From an uncultured Fusobacteriaceae bacterium (GTDB lineage Bacteria > Fusobacteriota > Fusobacteriia > Fusobacteriales > Fusobacteriaceae), in the NCBI GenBank assembly GCA_947038515.1, contig CAMQWJ010000002.1, positions 1 through 64,000 on the forward strand: a DNA stretch of 64,000 nt. The letters run 5' to 3'. Positions 52,699 through 62,641 of this stretch are shown piece after piece. The notes beneath the pieces are model-generated. The model worked only from the letters and a program-made list of their open reading frames with translations. It did not search any database and had not been told where the DNA came from. Position 1 is the stretch's first letter; every line of letters starts with the position of its first letter. A program made the position numbers and the translations under genes.

Positions 52699-53295
52699 AT
52701 GACTTCACTAGCATTGGAAAAATTAATTAATGAGTTTAACAAACTACCCGGTATTGGAAAAAAAAGTGCTACAAGAATTGCTTTTCATCTTATAAATTCT
52801 TCTATGGAGGAAATTAAAACTCTAACATCGGTAATTACTGAAGCTAAAGCACATATTAAACATTGTTCTATTTGCTCCAATTTAACTGAACAAGACATTT
52901 GTAATATTTGCAGTGATTTAAGTCGTCGTACTGATATTTTATGTATTGTAGAAGATTGTCGTGATATCATTTCACTTGAAAAAACGGCTACTTTTCGTGG
53001 AAAATATCATGTTTTAAACGGAAAAATTGCCCCTTTAAAAGGAATTACTCCTGATAAATTAAATATCGAATCTCTTCTTATAAGAATAGCTTCTGAACCT
53101 ATTACTGAAGTTATTATTGCAATTAATCCTGATTTAGAAGGAGAGACTACTACTTTATACTTAAATAAACTTATCAAAAATTTCAATATTAAAGTTACAC
53201 GAATTGCAAGTGGTCTACCTATGGGGGGGAATCTTGAATATGCTGACACTGCTACTATTTCTCAATCTTTAAATGGTAGACATGAAATTTATTAA
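52699..53295 (+). CDS. recR: Recombination mediator protein RecR
   Basis: This 198-residue protein works with RecF and RecO to load RecA at gaps. LPGIGKKSATRIAFHL (helix-hairpin-helix), a zinc finger of four Cys (CSICSNLTEQDICNIC) and the Toprim domain ILCIVEDCRDIISLE with INPDLEGETTTLYL all fit. Length is normal. The usual partner gene dnaX or ybaB is not adjacent. Ribosome site AAAGGAGAATAA overlaps the upstream stop region. Confidence 0.96.
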   Translation: MTSLALEKLINEFNKLPGIGKKSATRIAFHLINSSMEEIKTLTSVITEAKAHIKHCSICSNLTEQDICNICSDLSRRTDILCIVEDCRDIISLEKTATFRGKYHVLNGKIAPLKGITPDKLNIESLLIRIASEPITEVIIAINPDLEGETTTLYLNKLIKNFNIKVTRIASGLPMGGNLEYADTATISQSLNGRHEIY

Positions 53296-53307
53296 AACGG
53301 AGGAACA

Positions 53308-54702
53308 ATGAAGTCTAATTTTCTTATATTTTTATTCTATATCTTATCTACCACTGTATTTTCATCAAATGAATCAAAACTATTTTTTGTTAATCATAAT
53401 TTTATACAAGTAAAAAGTAAAATTGAATCACCTAAACATTTTGATACTTTAAAAAAAGGTACACGTGTTGAAGTTTTTGAAGAAAAAATTCAAAACTCTG
53501 CTAAAGATGATTCTAAAACTACTTTTTCTAAAATATCGTACAAAAAACTCAATAAATCACATGTTGGATGGGTAAAAAAATCTTTACTAAGTAAAAATCT
53601 TAAAGATTCATTACCTAGTAAAATTTCAGATATTTCATTTTCTTCTACAAAAAAAGAAAATTATCCTTCTAACCCTAAAAAGATAGTAAAAGGTATTTAT
53701 GTATCTCACTATTCTGTGGCAACTCCATCATCATTGAATCGCTTAATTGATTTAGCTAACAAGAGTGAAATCAACACTTTTGTAATTGATGTTAAAAATG
53801 ATGACGGGACATTACTTTTTAAAATGCCAGCTCTCCAAGAATATGGAGTAAATTCAGATAAAAGAGTTTTTATTAAAGATATTGACCTTTTAATGAAGAA
53901 ATTAAAAGATAATAATATTTATACCATAGCACGTATTGTAGCTTTTAAAGATCCACTTTATGCTAAAAAATTTCCCAATCAAGTTATTTTAAATAAAAAC
54001 ACAAAAAAACCTTTTACAGGGGGAGATGGTTTTGTTTGGATCTCTCCATATGCAGAAAAATACGGACAATATGTAATTGATGTTGCAAAAGAAGCTGCAA
54101 AAGTTGGATTTAATGAAATTCAATTTGATTATGTTCGTTTTCCGGCTTCTAATGGTGGTAAACTTGATTCTTCTTTAGAATACCATAATCCTAAAAATAA
54201 ATCTAAAGCAAAAGCAATTCAAGATTTTTTAAAAAAATCTCATAATCAACTTTCAAAATTAGAAACTTATGTTGGCGCTGATATCTATGGTCAAGTAAGT
54301 TCATCTTATGATGATATGGGACTTGGACAACATTGGGAAGCTATTTCATCTTCTGTTGACTATATTTCGCCTATGGTTTATCCGAGTCACTACGGAAAAG
54401 GTGTATATGGAATTCCTGTTCCTGATTCTGCTCCATATAAAACTGTTTATGCATCAACTCAAGACTCTGTAAATAGAAATCATAACATCGATTTTCCTGC
54501 TGAAATTAGAACTTGGATACAAGATTTTTCTGCCCCTTGGGTTAAAGGTTCCATAAGATATGGAGAAAAAGAAGTTATAGAACAAATTAAAGCTTTGAAC
54601 GATTTAGGAATTAAAGATTATATCTTATGGAATAGCAGTAATAGATACAGTTTTGAGAAAAAACTTAAGAAAAACTCTTCAAAAAAAAATAATACTTTAT
54701 AA
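53308..54702 (+). CDS. Secreted glycoside-hydrolase-like protein with SH3-like domain
   Basis: This 464-residue protein has a signal peptide (about residues 1-19). Residues 25-100 resemble a bacterial SH3 domain (LKKGTRVEVFEE, HVGWVKKSLL), as used to bind wall peptides. Residues 125-450 match the putative glycoside hydrolase family once called DUF4015 (GIYVSHYSVATPSSLNRLIDLA, FVIDVKNDDG, WISPYAEKYGQYVIDVAKEA, FDYVRFPA, DYISPMVYPSHY). It is a TIM-barrel of uncertain substrate, probably a polysaccharide or wall glycan in the periplasm. It lies 12 bases after recR. Confidence 0.82.
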   Translation: MKSNFLIFLFYILSTTVFSSNESKLFFVNHNFIQVKSKIESPKHFDTLKKGTRVEVFEEKIQNSAKDDSKTTFSKISYKKLNKSHVGWVKKSLLSKNLKDSLPSKISDISFSSTKKENYPSNPKKIVKGIYVSHYSVATPSSLNRLIDLANKSEINTFVIDVKNDDGTLLFKMPALQEYGVNSDKRVFIKDIDLLMKKLKDNNIYTIARIVAFKDPLYAKKFPNQVILNKNTKKPFTGGDGFVWISPYAEKYGQYVIDVAKEAAKVGFNEIQFDYVRFPASNGGKLDSSLEYHNPKNKSKAKAIQDFLKKSHNQLSKLETYVGADIYGQVSSSYDDMGLGQHWEAISSSVDYISPMVYPSHYGKGVYGIPVPDSAPYKTVYASTQDSVNRNHNIDFPAEIRTWIQDFSAPWVKGSIRYGEKEVIEQIKALNDLGIKDYILWNSSNRYSFEKKLKKNSSKKNNTL

Positions 54703-54712
54703 AGGAGTTGTT

Positions 54713-55921
54713 ATGGAATCGTTAAGAGAATTATTTAAAATAGGTAATGGTCCCTCAAGCTCGCATACTATGGGACCAGAAAGAGCTGCAAAAGAATTTC
54801 TTTCTCGCTATCCCAATGCAGAAAAATTTAAAGTTGAATTATATGGTTCTCTTGCCTTAACTGGTAAAGGTCATTTAACAGATTGGATTATTATAAAGAC
54901 CTTAAATCCAATACCTACTGAGATTATTTGGAAACCTACTTATATACATCCTTACCATACTAATGGTATGAAATTTATTGCTTTTGATTCCTCAGACCAA
55001 GAAATTGGAAATTGGTTAGTATTCTCTGTAGGTGGGGGGAGTCTTGCTGAAGAAGGTGAAACAAGGGAAGGGAGTAACGGTCCATATTCTACAAATAAAA
55101 TTTCTGAAATAATCGAATGGTGTAATAGTAATTCTAAAGAAATTTGGGAAATGGTCATCGAAAGTGAAGGAAAAGAAATTTGGACTTTTTTAAACGATAT
55201 AAAAGAAGCTATGTTTGAATCTGTTGAAACAGGACTTAGTAAAACTGGACTTTTACCAGGTACTATCCGCCTTCCTAGAAGAGCCCAAACTTTTTATAGA
55301 AAAGCACGTAATGATGACTCAAGAAATGGATTTACCGGTAAAATATTTTCTTATACTTTAGCAGTTTCAGAAGAAAATGGTAGTGGAGGTAAAGTTGTTA
55401 CAGCTCCTACTTGTGGTGCTGCTGGAGTAATTCCAGGATTACTTTATGCTCTTGCTAAAGAATATGATTTATCAAATGAAGAAATTCTTAAATCTCTTGC
55501 CATCGCTGGATTATTTGGAAATAGTATTAAAGTAAACGCTACTATTTCAGGTGCTGAAGGTGGATGTCAAGCTGAAATTGGTTCTGCTTGTGCTATGGCT
55601 GCAGCTATGGCTTGTTTCATCCTAGGTGGAACACATGATCAAATTGAGTATGCCGCTGAAATGGCATTGGAACACCATTTAGGTCTTACTTGCGACCCCG
55701 TTGGTGGTTATGTCCAAATTCCATGTATTGAAAGAAATGCTGCTGCTTCTGTACGAGCACTTGATGCTGCTCATTATTCTCTATACACTGATGGAAAGCA
55801 CTCTATTAGTTTTGATCAAGTTGTCTTAACAATGAAGCAAGTTGGAAAAGATTTAAAAGATGAATATAAGGAAACTTCCACTGGTGGATTGGCAAAAGTA
55901 ATTTTTTCTAACCGATGTTAA
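54713..55921 (+). CDS. L-serine dehydratase, iron-sulfur type, single chain
   Basis: This protein has 402 residues from the ATG at 54713 behind AAAGGAGTTG; a frame starting at 54653 overlaps the previous gene and is not the real start. It deaminates L-serine to pyruvate and ammonia with a 4Fe-4S cluster. SSSHTMGPERAA (N-terminal lid), TAPTCGAAGVIPG, GCQAEIGSACAMAAAM and GLTCDPVGGYVQIPCIERN supply the cluster cysteines. Alpha and beta halves are joined, as in E. coli SdaA. It is last gene of the plus-strand run, before the terminator at 55943. Confidence 0.95.
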   Translation: MESLRELFKIGNGPSSSHTMGPERAAKEFLSRYPNAEKFKVELYGSLALTGKGHLTDWIIIKTLNPIPTEIIWKPTYIHPYHTNGMKFIAFDSSDQEIGNWLVFSVGGGSLAEEGETREGSNGPYSTNKISEIIEWCNSNSKEIWEMVIESEGKEIWTFLNDIKEAMFESVETGLSKTGLLPGTIRLPRRAQTFYRKARNDDSRNGFTGKIFSYTLAVSEENGSGGKVVTAPTCGAAGVIPGLLYALAKEYDLSNEEILKSLAIAGLFGNSIKVNATISGAEGGCQAEIGSACAMAAAMACFILGGTHDQIEYAAEMALEHHLGLTCDPVGGYVQIPCIERNAAASVRALDAAHYSLYTDGKHSISFDQVVLTMKQVGKDLKDEYKETSTGGLAKVIFSNRC

Positions 55922-55942
55922 TTTAATAAGATTATTACAATA

Positions 55943-55996
55943 AAATAAGTAGTATAAGCCCTTAAAAAATTTAGCTTATACTACTTATTTTTTATA
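55943..55996 (+). terminator. Terminator of the accD-to-serine-dehydratase run
   Basis: AATAAGTAGTATAAGC and GCTTATACTACTTATT are perfect 16-base arms with a 14-base loop, then T-rich. Confidence 0.88.
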
Positions 55997-56027
55997 TATT
56001 TCTACAATTATTCTCATTTTCCTCATA

Positions 56028-56092
56028 AAAAAACTTCCTTTAGAGGAAATAGACTTTTTAATTTCATCTATCTACTCTAAAGGAAGAACTTT
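56028..56092 (-). terminator. Terminator of the efflux operon
   Basis: On the minus strand TTCCTTTAGAG and CTCTAAAGGAA enclose a 29-base loop and are followed by GTTTTTTTA. The loop is long but the stem is perfect. Confidence 0.7.
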
Positions 56093-56104
56093 CTTTAAAT
56101 CAAT

Positions 56105-56455
56105 TTATTTTATTGTTTCTGAACTAATTTCATGAGTATACATATTAAAAATTAATTTTTCAACAGGAAGTACTCCAACACCAAAAACAATATTTTCTGG
56201 CTGCTTCATTCTATAACGTTTAAGACCTAAAATTAAATTATCCACTTCATTTGCCTTTACAGTTAAATAAAACATACAATCAGAACCAGGCCAAGCATGA
56301 TTATCACGATGTAACTTTCCTTTTTCCCAACTACTTTCAATATTCTTTACTATTGCATATCCATAATATTTTATAGAATCTAAAAAATCTACTAGCCCAT
56401 TTTTTTGGCTATTATTAATAAAAATTATTACTTGTTTATAATCATAATGTTCCAT
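56105..56455 (-). CDS. PG0541-type PII-like protein associated with RND efflux
   Basis: This is a 116-residue soluble protein. VIIFINNSQKNGLVDFLDSI at the start and CMFYLTVKANEVDNLILGLKRYR in the middle fit a ferredoxin-like PII-type fold found next to RND pumps (annotated PG0541-family transporter-associated protein). It has no signal peptide, so any contact with the pump is cytoplasmic. It lies 22 bases after the pump gene, the last of the operon. Role unproven; regulation of the pump or binding of a small molecule is inferred from context. Confidence 0.72.
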   Translation of the reverse strand: MEHYDYKQVIIFINNSQKNGLVDFLDSIKYYGYAIVKNIESSWEKGKLHRDNHAWPGSDCMFYLTVKANEVDNLILGLKRYRMKQPENIVFGVGVLPVEKLIFNMYTHEISSETIK

Positions 56456-56477
56456 ATTTCCTCCTCTATAAATAATT

Positions 56478-59400
56478 TTAGTTATTTATTTTTTTTGAAA
56501 ATAAATTTTTAAAAAATATTCCAACTCTCGTATTAAACTCTTCAACCATAACATATAAAATAGGAATAACTACAAGGGTCAATAGTGTTGAAAACGAAAG
56601 TCCAAACATAACGGTAACTGCCATTCCACCATATAACTCTGATCCTTCTCCCATTCCAAGAGCCATTGGTAACATTCCTAAAACTGTTGTCATTGTTGTC
56701 ATTAAAATTGGTCTTATTCTTGTTAAACATGCTTCTTTTATTGCACTATCTCTATCAGAACCTCTTATTCTTAGAATTTCAATATAATCAATTAATACGA
56801 TTGCATTATTTACAACTGTTCCTGCAAGCATTATTATACCTATCATTACCATCAAATCAAAAGGTTTTCCAGTAATAAGTAATCCTAAATAAACTCCAAT
56901 CATAGCAAGAGGTATAGAACCAATTATTATAAAAGGTAATGTGAAATTTTCAAATTGAGAAGCCAATATTGCATATATTAGAAATATTGATATCACTAAT
57001 GCTATTCCCATTTGTGTTATTGCATCACCAAATATTTCAGAGTCTCCTCCTAGGCTATAACTAACAGTTTCAGGTGGAGATAGTGATTCATAAGCTTCTA
57101 CAAATACTTTTTTTAATCCTCCAAGTCCTATTCCACCATCATTTGCCTTTACAGATGCTGAATATATCTTATCTATTTTATTAATTTCAGATGTTGCTTC
57201 ACTATTGACAATAGTAGCTATATCTGATACTTTTATAAATTTGTTATCAATTGTTCTGATATTTAATTGCTCCAATGATGAAATTTTTCTTCTTGATTCA
57301 TCATCTAATCTCACTAATACATCAATCTCTTCATTTCCTGTTTTTACAGTTACAGTTTGTCCTTTTCCTCTATTTCCACCTAAAAAAGAATAACTAATTG
57401 TTTTTCCTAATTCAGCTGGAGAAATTCCGTAACTTTTTAATTTTTCTCTATCCATAACTATTCTAGCTTCAGTTCCACCAGATTCAACAGTAGTGGATAT
57501 ATCTACTACTCCTTTAACTCCAGTTACTTTTCTTTCAATCTCTTTTGCTATTTTATTTATTTGGTTTAAATCATCTCCAAGAACTCTAAATTCAATTGCT
57601 TTACCAGGTTTATCAGTAGCAAAATCTATATTTACACTTGATTTTATATCTGGAATTCTTTGAACTATTGGTCTTATTTTATCTATTACATCAAAAGTTG
57701 ATACTTTTGTTTTCCCTTCTCCTCGAACATCTACATTAACAATAACTTTTTGAGTATCTATAAGTACTACATAACTTACAGTATTGGGATCTTTTTCTAC
57801 TACATTAGATATTTCTTTTGATATTTCTGTAGCTTTTTCAATGGAAAGTCCTTTAGGAATCTCTCCAACTATGGAATATTTCCCAAAATCTTGTCTTGGA
57901 AAAAATTCTATTCTTACAAATTTACCACCAATAAACATCATTATAATGAAACTAAAAAATGCTCCCATAATAACTTTTTTCCTATTAGAAAATGCTGTAT
58001 CAATTAAAGATTCATATTTTTCTTTTACTTTTTTGAATATTTTACCTTCAGATGTAATGTCTACTTTATCACTCAAAAATCTACTTGCTACCATTGGCAT
58101 TAATGTCAATGATACTATTATTGCAGCAACATTTGAGTATATTATTGAATACGACATATCTCTAAAGATTTCACGAGCTACTCCTGGTATGAATAGAACT
58201 GGTACAAAAACTACTATTGTAGTTAATGCAGATGCTATTATGGCAACAGTAACCTCCGTTGCTCCATCTTCTGCTGCATCTCTAACTGGTTTTTTTAATT
58301 CTGTTATATGTCTGTAAATATTATCAATAACAACAACTGAGTTATCTGTAAGCATTCCTACACCTATTGATAATCCCATAAGTGAAATAACATTTATTGT
58401 TACTCCTTGAAAATATAAAAATACAAACGTAAACATTATTGAAATAGGAAGTGCCAATGATATTAATGCTGTTGCTCTAGCATTTTTCAAGAAAAACATT
58501 AATACTACTGTTGCAAGTACTAATCCTGACATTGCATTTCCTTGTACTCCCGATATAGCAGAAGCTATTTGCTCAGAAGAGTCCATAACTATGGAAAATT
58601 CTACACCTGGTGGTGCATAAATTTTTAAATCTTCTAATGTTTTTTTCGCTTCATTATTTATATCTATTGTGTTTCCATCTACTGATTTATTTAATCCAAT
58701 TCCAATTCCTGAACGACCATTACTCAACGTTATCGAAGTGGGATCTTCTGAAGTTAGTACTACATTAGCTACATCACCTAATCTAAGTGTTTTTCCTCCA
58801 CTTTTTAAAATCATATTTTCATAATCTTCAACGTTTTTAAATTCTCCCATAAACCTTGCAATAACTTCTTTTCCACCAGTTCTTATAACTCCCAAAGGAA
58901 TATTTAAACTAGAAGCACTAATTTGTTCATAAAGTTCCACTGGAGTCAGACCATAGGCTGAAAGCTTATTAGTATCAAACTGGACCTGTATTTGCTTGTC
59001 AGCTGTTCCTGCAATATCAACAGAACCTACTCCTAAAATTCTTTCAAGTCTTGGTTTTAAAAGCTCATCTGTAAAAGTACTTAACTCTACTGGATTTGGT
59101 CCTGAAACAATAATTTGCATTGTAAGAACTCCCATTCCAACTTGTTTTTCTTTTACAATGGAATAATCCGCACTTTGAGGTAATTCTCCTTTTATTGTAT
59201 CGATCTCTTTTTGTATATCCCCTTTTTTCAACCCTAAATCTGATCCATAGTCAAATTCTACAACTATTACAGACCTCTCATATGAGGAAGTTGAAGTAAC
59301 TTTTTTTATTCCAGTTACATTGGGAAGTACATCTTCAATTTTTTTAGTTATTTGAGTCTCTACATCTTCTGAAACAGCCCCTTGCCAACTTGTAGTTATT

Positions 59401-59537
59401 GCTATTATTGGCACGTTCAACGTAGGTAACATCTCTGTTTTTAATGTTAATAAAGCCATAAAACCAATAAACAACATTGAAACCATAAACATTGTGGTTG
59501 CAACTGGTCTTTTTATTGCTAATCCTGCTAATGTCAT
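56478..59537 (-). CDS. RND-family efflux pump inner-membrane transporter
   Basis: This 1019-residue protein has the AcrB-type layout: twelve membrane helices and two large periplasmic loops (about residues 35-330 and 540-840). LTDNSVVVIDNIYRHI near 390-405 is the proton-relay helix, with GTVVNNAIVLIDYIEILR as its repeat in the second half. It expels drugs, detergents or lipophiles using proton influx. The start has an AAGGAGATAGTAG-like site 28 bases after the adaptor gene. It belongs to the HAE or related subclass; the substrate is unknown. Confidence 0.93.
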   Translation of the reverse strand: MTLAGLAIKRPVATTMFMVSMLFIGFMALLTLKTEMLPTLNVPIIAITTSWQGAVSEDVETQITKKIEDVLPNVTGIKKVTSTSSYERSVIVVEFDYGSDLGLKKGDIQKEIDTIKGELPQSADYSIVKEKQVGMGVLTMQIIVSGPNPVELSTFTDELLKPRLERILGVGSVDIAGTADKQIQVQFDTNKLSAYGLTPVELYEQISASSLNIPLGVIRTGGKEVIARFMGEFKNVEDYENMILKSGGKTLRLGDVANVVLTSEDPTSITLSNGRSGIGIGLNKSVDGNTIDINNEAKKTLEDLKIYAPPGVEFSIVMDSSEQIASAISGVQGNAMSGLVLATVVLMFFLKNARATALISLALPISIMFTFVFLYFQGVTINVISLMGLSIGVGMLTDNSVVVIDNIYRHITELKKPVRDAAEDGATEVTVAIIASALTTIVVFVPVLFIPGVAREIFRDMSYSIIYSNVAAIIVSLTLMPMVASRFLSDKVDITSEGKIFKKVKEKYESLIDTAFSNRKKVIMGAFFSFIIMMFIGGKFVRIEFFPRQDFGKYSIVGEIPKGLSIEKATEISKEISNVVEKDPNTVSYVVLIDTQKVIVNVDVRGEGKTKVSTFDVIDKIRPIVQRIPDIKSSVNIDFATDKPGKAIEFRVLGDDLNQINKIAKEIERKVTGVKGVVDISTTVESGGTEARIVMDREKLKSYGISPAELGKTISYSFLGGNRGKGQTVTVKTGNEEIDVLVRLDDESRRKISSLEQLNIRTIDNKFIKVSDIATIVNSEATSEINKIDKIYSASVKANDGGIGLGGLKKVFVEAYESLSPPETVSYSLGGDSEIFGDAITQMGIALVISIFLIYAILASQFENFTLPFIIIGSIPLAMIGVYLGLLITGKPFDLMVMIGIIMLAGTVVNNAIVLIDYIEILRIRGSDRDSAIKEACLTRIRPILMTTMTTVLGMLPMALGMGEGSELYGGMAVTVMFGLSFSTLLTLVVIPILYVMVEEFNTRVGIFFKNLFSKKINN

Positions 59538-59565
59538 CTACTATCTCCTTTTTTTTATTCTCTTC

Positions 59566-60651
59566 TTATTTTTTTGTTCCTTCCACTTCCTCAACATGAT
59601 CTCCATCAGCAAGACCAAATAAACCTTCTACTACAATTTTATCTCCACTCTTAACTACATCAGATAGAATCTCTATGTATGGTGCTTGAACTGCACCTTG
59701 AGTAACTTCTATTCTTTTTACAACACCATCTTTTATTAGAAATATATAACTTAATAGGTTACGAATCACTATAGATTCTTGAGGAATTGTTAATACTTCA
59801 CGCTTTCCTGCTGGAACTACCGCTTTTACATACATACCGTCTTTTATTATATCTTTATTATTTATATTATTATCTATTCCTAATTTTACTCTATATTTTT
59901 TAGTTTCTATATCTGCTACTGGATTTATCTCTTTTATATATGCTTTTACTGTTTTATTTCCTAAATCTCCAACAATTACTTCTGCAGGTCCTCCAACTTC
60001 TAATTTTGAAAACCATTTACCTGGAAAATCTACTGAAACTTCCATTTCACTTTCATCAATTATTGTAAATAGAATATCTCCTTGTTTTACCTCTGCCCCC
60101 TCTTTCAAAAAAAGATTTCCAACAACTCCATCTATTTCTGCTGTTCGTGATAATTTTCTATTTTTCTCTTTATTGTCTAAATAGATAGCTTTTTTTGATA
60201 AATAATTTCCTTCTGCATCAGTAAATTTATTTTTATAATCTAAAAATTCAGTTTCTGATACTAATTTTTTATTATATAAAATTATATATTTATTGTAATT
60301 ATTTTTTGTTGTTTGAAAAGTAGACTTTGCAGATTCAAAACTTGCTCTAGCGCTATAATATTCCCCTTCAGCTTTTGAATCTTTAAGTTTTATTACTAAT
60401 TCTCCTTTTTTTACTTTATCTCCATTTTTTTTATATATTTTTACAACAGTACCAGCCGAATCTAGCGAATGATCAATCTTATTTTTTGGAATTGCATTTG
60501 AATCTGCTTCATATTTATCAGTTATTACCCTCATTGTCGCTGCTGTTGATACTATTGGTTTTTTTTGAACATTTACTTCTTCATTTTTTTCCTTACCACA
60601 ACCTGTAAAAATAATAGCTGCCATAACCATACATAATATTTTCTTTTTCAT
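59566..60651 (-). CDS. RND efflux periplasmic adaptor lipoprotein
   Basis: This 361-residue protein has a lipobox signal (MKKKILCMVMAAIIFTGCGK, Cys18). A biotinyl-lipoyl-like half is split around a helical hairpin (about residues 105-165: SARASFESAKSTFQTTKNNY), followed by beta-barrel and membrane-proximal domains (KVELVIKLKDS-like, VVPAGKREVLTIPQESIVIRN). It links the pump to the TolC channel. Ribosome site AGGAGGAAT. It lies 17 bases after the tolC-like gene. Confidence 0.92.
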   Translation of the reverse strand: MKKKILCMVMAAIIFTGCGKEKNEEVNVQKKPIVSTAATMRVITDKYEADSNAIPKNKIDHSLDSAGTVVKIYKKNGDKVKKGELVIKLKDSKAEGEYYSARASFESAKSTFQTTKNNYNKYIILYNKKLVSETEFLDYKNKFTDAEGNYLSKKAIYLDNKEKNRKLSRTAEIDGVVGNLFLKEGAEVKQGDILFTIIDESEMEVSVDFPGKWFSKLEVGGPAEVIVGDLGNKTVKAYIKEINPVADIETKKYRVKLGIDNNINNKDIIKDGMYVKAVVPAGKREVLTIPQESIVIRNLLSYIFLIKDGVVKRIEVTQGAVQAPYIEILSDVVKSGDKIVVEGLFGLADGDHVEEVEGTKK

Positions 60652-60668
60652 TTTATTCCTCCTAATTT

Positions 60669-61952
60669 TTATATAAGTAAAGAACGATATTTTTCAAATG
60701 CAACATAATAATCACTTATAATTTCATTATATCCTACTCTCGATTCTCTCATTTGAGATTCAGAAGCTAAGAAATCTATTGTAGATAATATTCCTACCTC
60801 ATATCTTTCACTATCTAAAGAAAAGTTTTCTTCTGCTGCTAGCATTGCCTTATATCTTGACTCTTTAATTTTTTCAATTTTTATCAAATTTAAATACGAT
60901 GAAGTTATATTTTTATCAATATCGTCTCCAGCTAATTTTTCATTTATTATTTGTTTTTCCTGTTCAAGTGCTTTCATTTTATATTGATCATAATTTTTTC
61001 CAAATTGAAAAATATTCCATTTAACACCTACTCCAGCTCGCCACTCTGCTTTTTCTACACTATCATCAAAACTTCTATTTTCTGTAAAAGTTCCATAATT
61101 CCCAAATGCAGTTACAACAGGTAAAAACTCAGATCTACTTATTGTTTTATTAGCTTTTGCTATCTCAACACTATTTTTTGCTTTTAATGCTGCTACACTA
61201 TTCACTTTTCCAAGTTGTAAATCTTTTTCAAAATTAATTCCGGCAGTTAAGTTATCTGGAATCACAAATGGTTTAACTTCTAATTCTAATTCTTTTTCCA
61301 AGCCGATTTGGAATTTTAAATCTGTTAAAAAAACTTGAATATTATTTAAAGCGCCTATAATATTCGCTTCTACTTCAAAAAGAGCATATTCAGTTTTTAA
61401 GACATCTGTTTTTGTTATTATGCTCAAATTTAATTGAACTTTTTGCCGCTCATACCTGGCTTCTAATTCTGCTTTTGAAGCCCTTAAAGCATCTAAATCA
61501 TTCTGATTTTGTATTATTCCTGAATATGTTTCAATTACTTTTACTCTTACTTCACTTTTTTTTGCAATATAAGATAAAATATCATTTGATTTTAGTACAG
61601 AAGCAGTTTTTATCCCAGCCAAAATTGCTCCACTTTTATAAAGTGTCTGATTAAGTGATATTGAATGATTATAGCCTTCTTTTCCTGTTTCCATTCGTTG
61701 GGTTCCATATCTTCCTTCATTAAAACTTCTTTCATATTCTCCATACTGATATTTACCTTCATAAACAACTGAGGGAAGAGCATTTTTAAAGGCTGCTCTA
61801 AGTGCATATTTTGAAATTTCTGTATTTTTTTCAGCTATTTTTATACTTTTTCCATTTTCTAGTGCTAAACTAATAGCCTCTTCTAACCCTACCGTTCTAC
61901 TATAGGTTAGTAAATTTATCAAACTAAATACAACCAATACTTTTTTTATCAT
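60669..61952 (-). CDS. TolC-family outer-membrane channel
   Basis: This 427-residue protein has a signal peptide (MIKKVLVVFSLINLLTYS). Two repeated helical/strand halves are present (LEEAISLALENGKSIKIAEKN, VSIQSLNLAKANKT-like NSVEIAKANKTISRSEFLPVVTAFGNYG), typical of OEP repeats. It forms the exit duct for the adjacent pump. It starts four bases inside the TetR stop (ATGA overlap), so translation is coupled. It is truncated by nothing and ends FEKYRSLLI. Confidence 0.92.
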   Translation of the reverse strand: MIKKVLVVFSLINLLTYSRTVGLEEAISLALENGKSIKIAEKNTEISKYALRAAFKNALPSVVYEGKYQYGEYERSFNEGRYGTQRMETGKEGYNHSISLNQTLYKSGAILAGIKTASVLKSNDILSYIAKKSEVRVKVIETYSGIIQNQNDLDALRASKAELEARYERQKVQLNLSIITKTDVLKTEYALFEVEANIIGALNNIQVFLTDLKFQIGLEKELELEVKPFVIPDNLTAGINFEKDLQLGKVNSVAALKAKNSVEIAKANKTISRSEFLPVVTAFGNYGTFTENRSFDDSVEKAEWRAGVGVKWNIFQFGKNYDQYKMKALEQEKQIINEKLAGDDIDKNITSSYLNLIKIEKIKESRYKAMLAAEENFSLDSERYEVGILSTIDFLASESQMRESRVGYNEIISDYYVAFEKYRSLLI

Positions 61953-62620
61953 TTTCTTTTCTCTCCTTGTAGTATTTTAATTATTATTCCATATAAAAAT
62001 TCTATTTCATTTTTTGTTTCCTCAGATTCTATTTTTTTTTCTGCAATCTTTAAGCTCGTAATATAGAAATTAGCATCATTACTATACAGAACAATCCTTC
62101 TAAAAGAATTAAAAACTATGTTTGAAATGAGTCTACCATACTCCAAAAAAACATCTCTTTTAGTAGTAACATTTTGACTCTCTAATCCTTCTTTAAGAAT
62201 TTTTATCCAAAAATTATTCTGCTCTTTTTTTATTAATATCAGCTTATTTCTTATGCTTTCATTCAAAGTTTCTATATTATTAGTTAAATTAATTAAAAAT
62301 AATGAATCAAAAATTCTTGCTTCGTCCAAATAAAAAGATATTTTAATTCCCTCTATTATCCTTTTTTCAAAGTCTATTGTAGTTCCAAGAAATAAATTAT
62401 TTCTCTCTTCAATCCCATTTAAAACTTCATCTAAAATCTCATTTAATAACTCATCTTTATTTTTAAATGAATTATAAAAACTTCCTTTTGAAGAATTAAT
62501 ACTCTTCATTATCCCTTCCATACTCGTTTTTTTATATCCGTTCTCTAAAATACTTATTTTAGCTGATTGAATAATCTCTTTCTTTTTTTCAATTTGCTTA
62601 TTTTCTTTCTTTTTTTCCAT
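61949..62620 (-). CDS. TetR/AcrR-family regulator of the efflux operon
   Basis: This 223-residue protein has an N-terminal helix-turn-helix at about 15-60 (EIIQSAKISILENGYKKTSMEGIMKSINSSKGSFYNSFKNKDELL) and a helical ligand-binding domain after it. It is first gene of its own operon, upstream of tolC-like, adaptor, pump and PII-like genes. An operator palindrome between promoter and gene (62642-62657) suggests autorepression lifted by a pump substrate. Ribosome site AAAAGGAGTC lies 14 bases before ATG. Confidence 0.93.
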   Translation of the reverse strand: MEKKKENKQIEKKKEIIQSAKISILENGYKKTSMEGIMKSINSSKGSFYNSFKNKDELLNEILDEVLNGIEERNNLFLGTTIDFEKRIIEGIKISFYLDEARIFDSLFLINLTNNIETLNESIRNKLILIKKEQNNFWIKILKEGLESQNVTTKRDVFLEYGRLISNIVFNSFRRIVLYSNDANFYITSLKIAEKKIESEETKNEIEFLYGIIIKILQGEKRK

Positions 62621-62641
62621 TACATTCTTTAGACTCCTTTT

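Noticed and set aside
57784-58317. Plus-strand frame (177 codons) inside the RND pump gene
   Set aside because: It mirrors membrane helices of the pump gene; no start signals and no recognisable domain.
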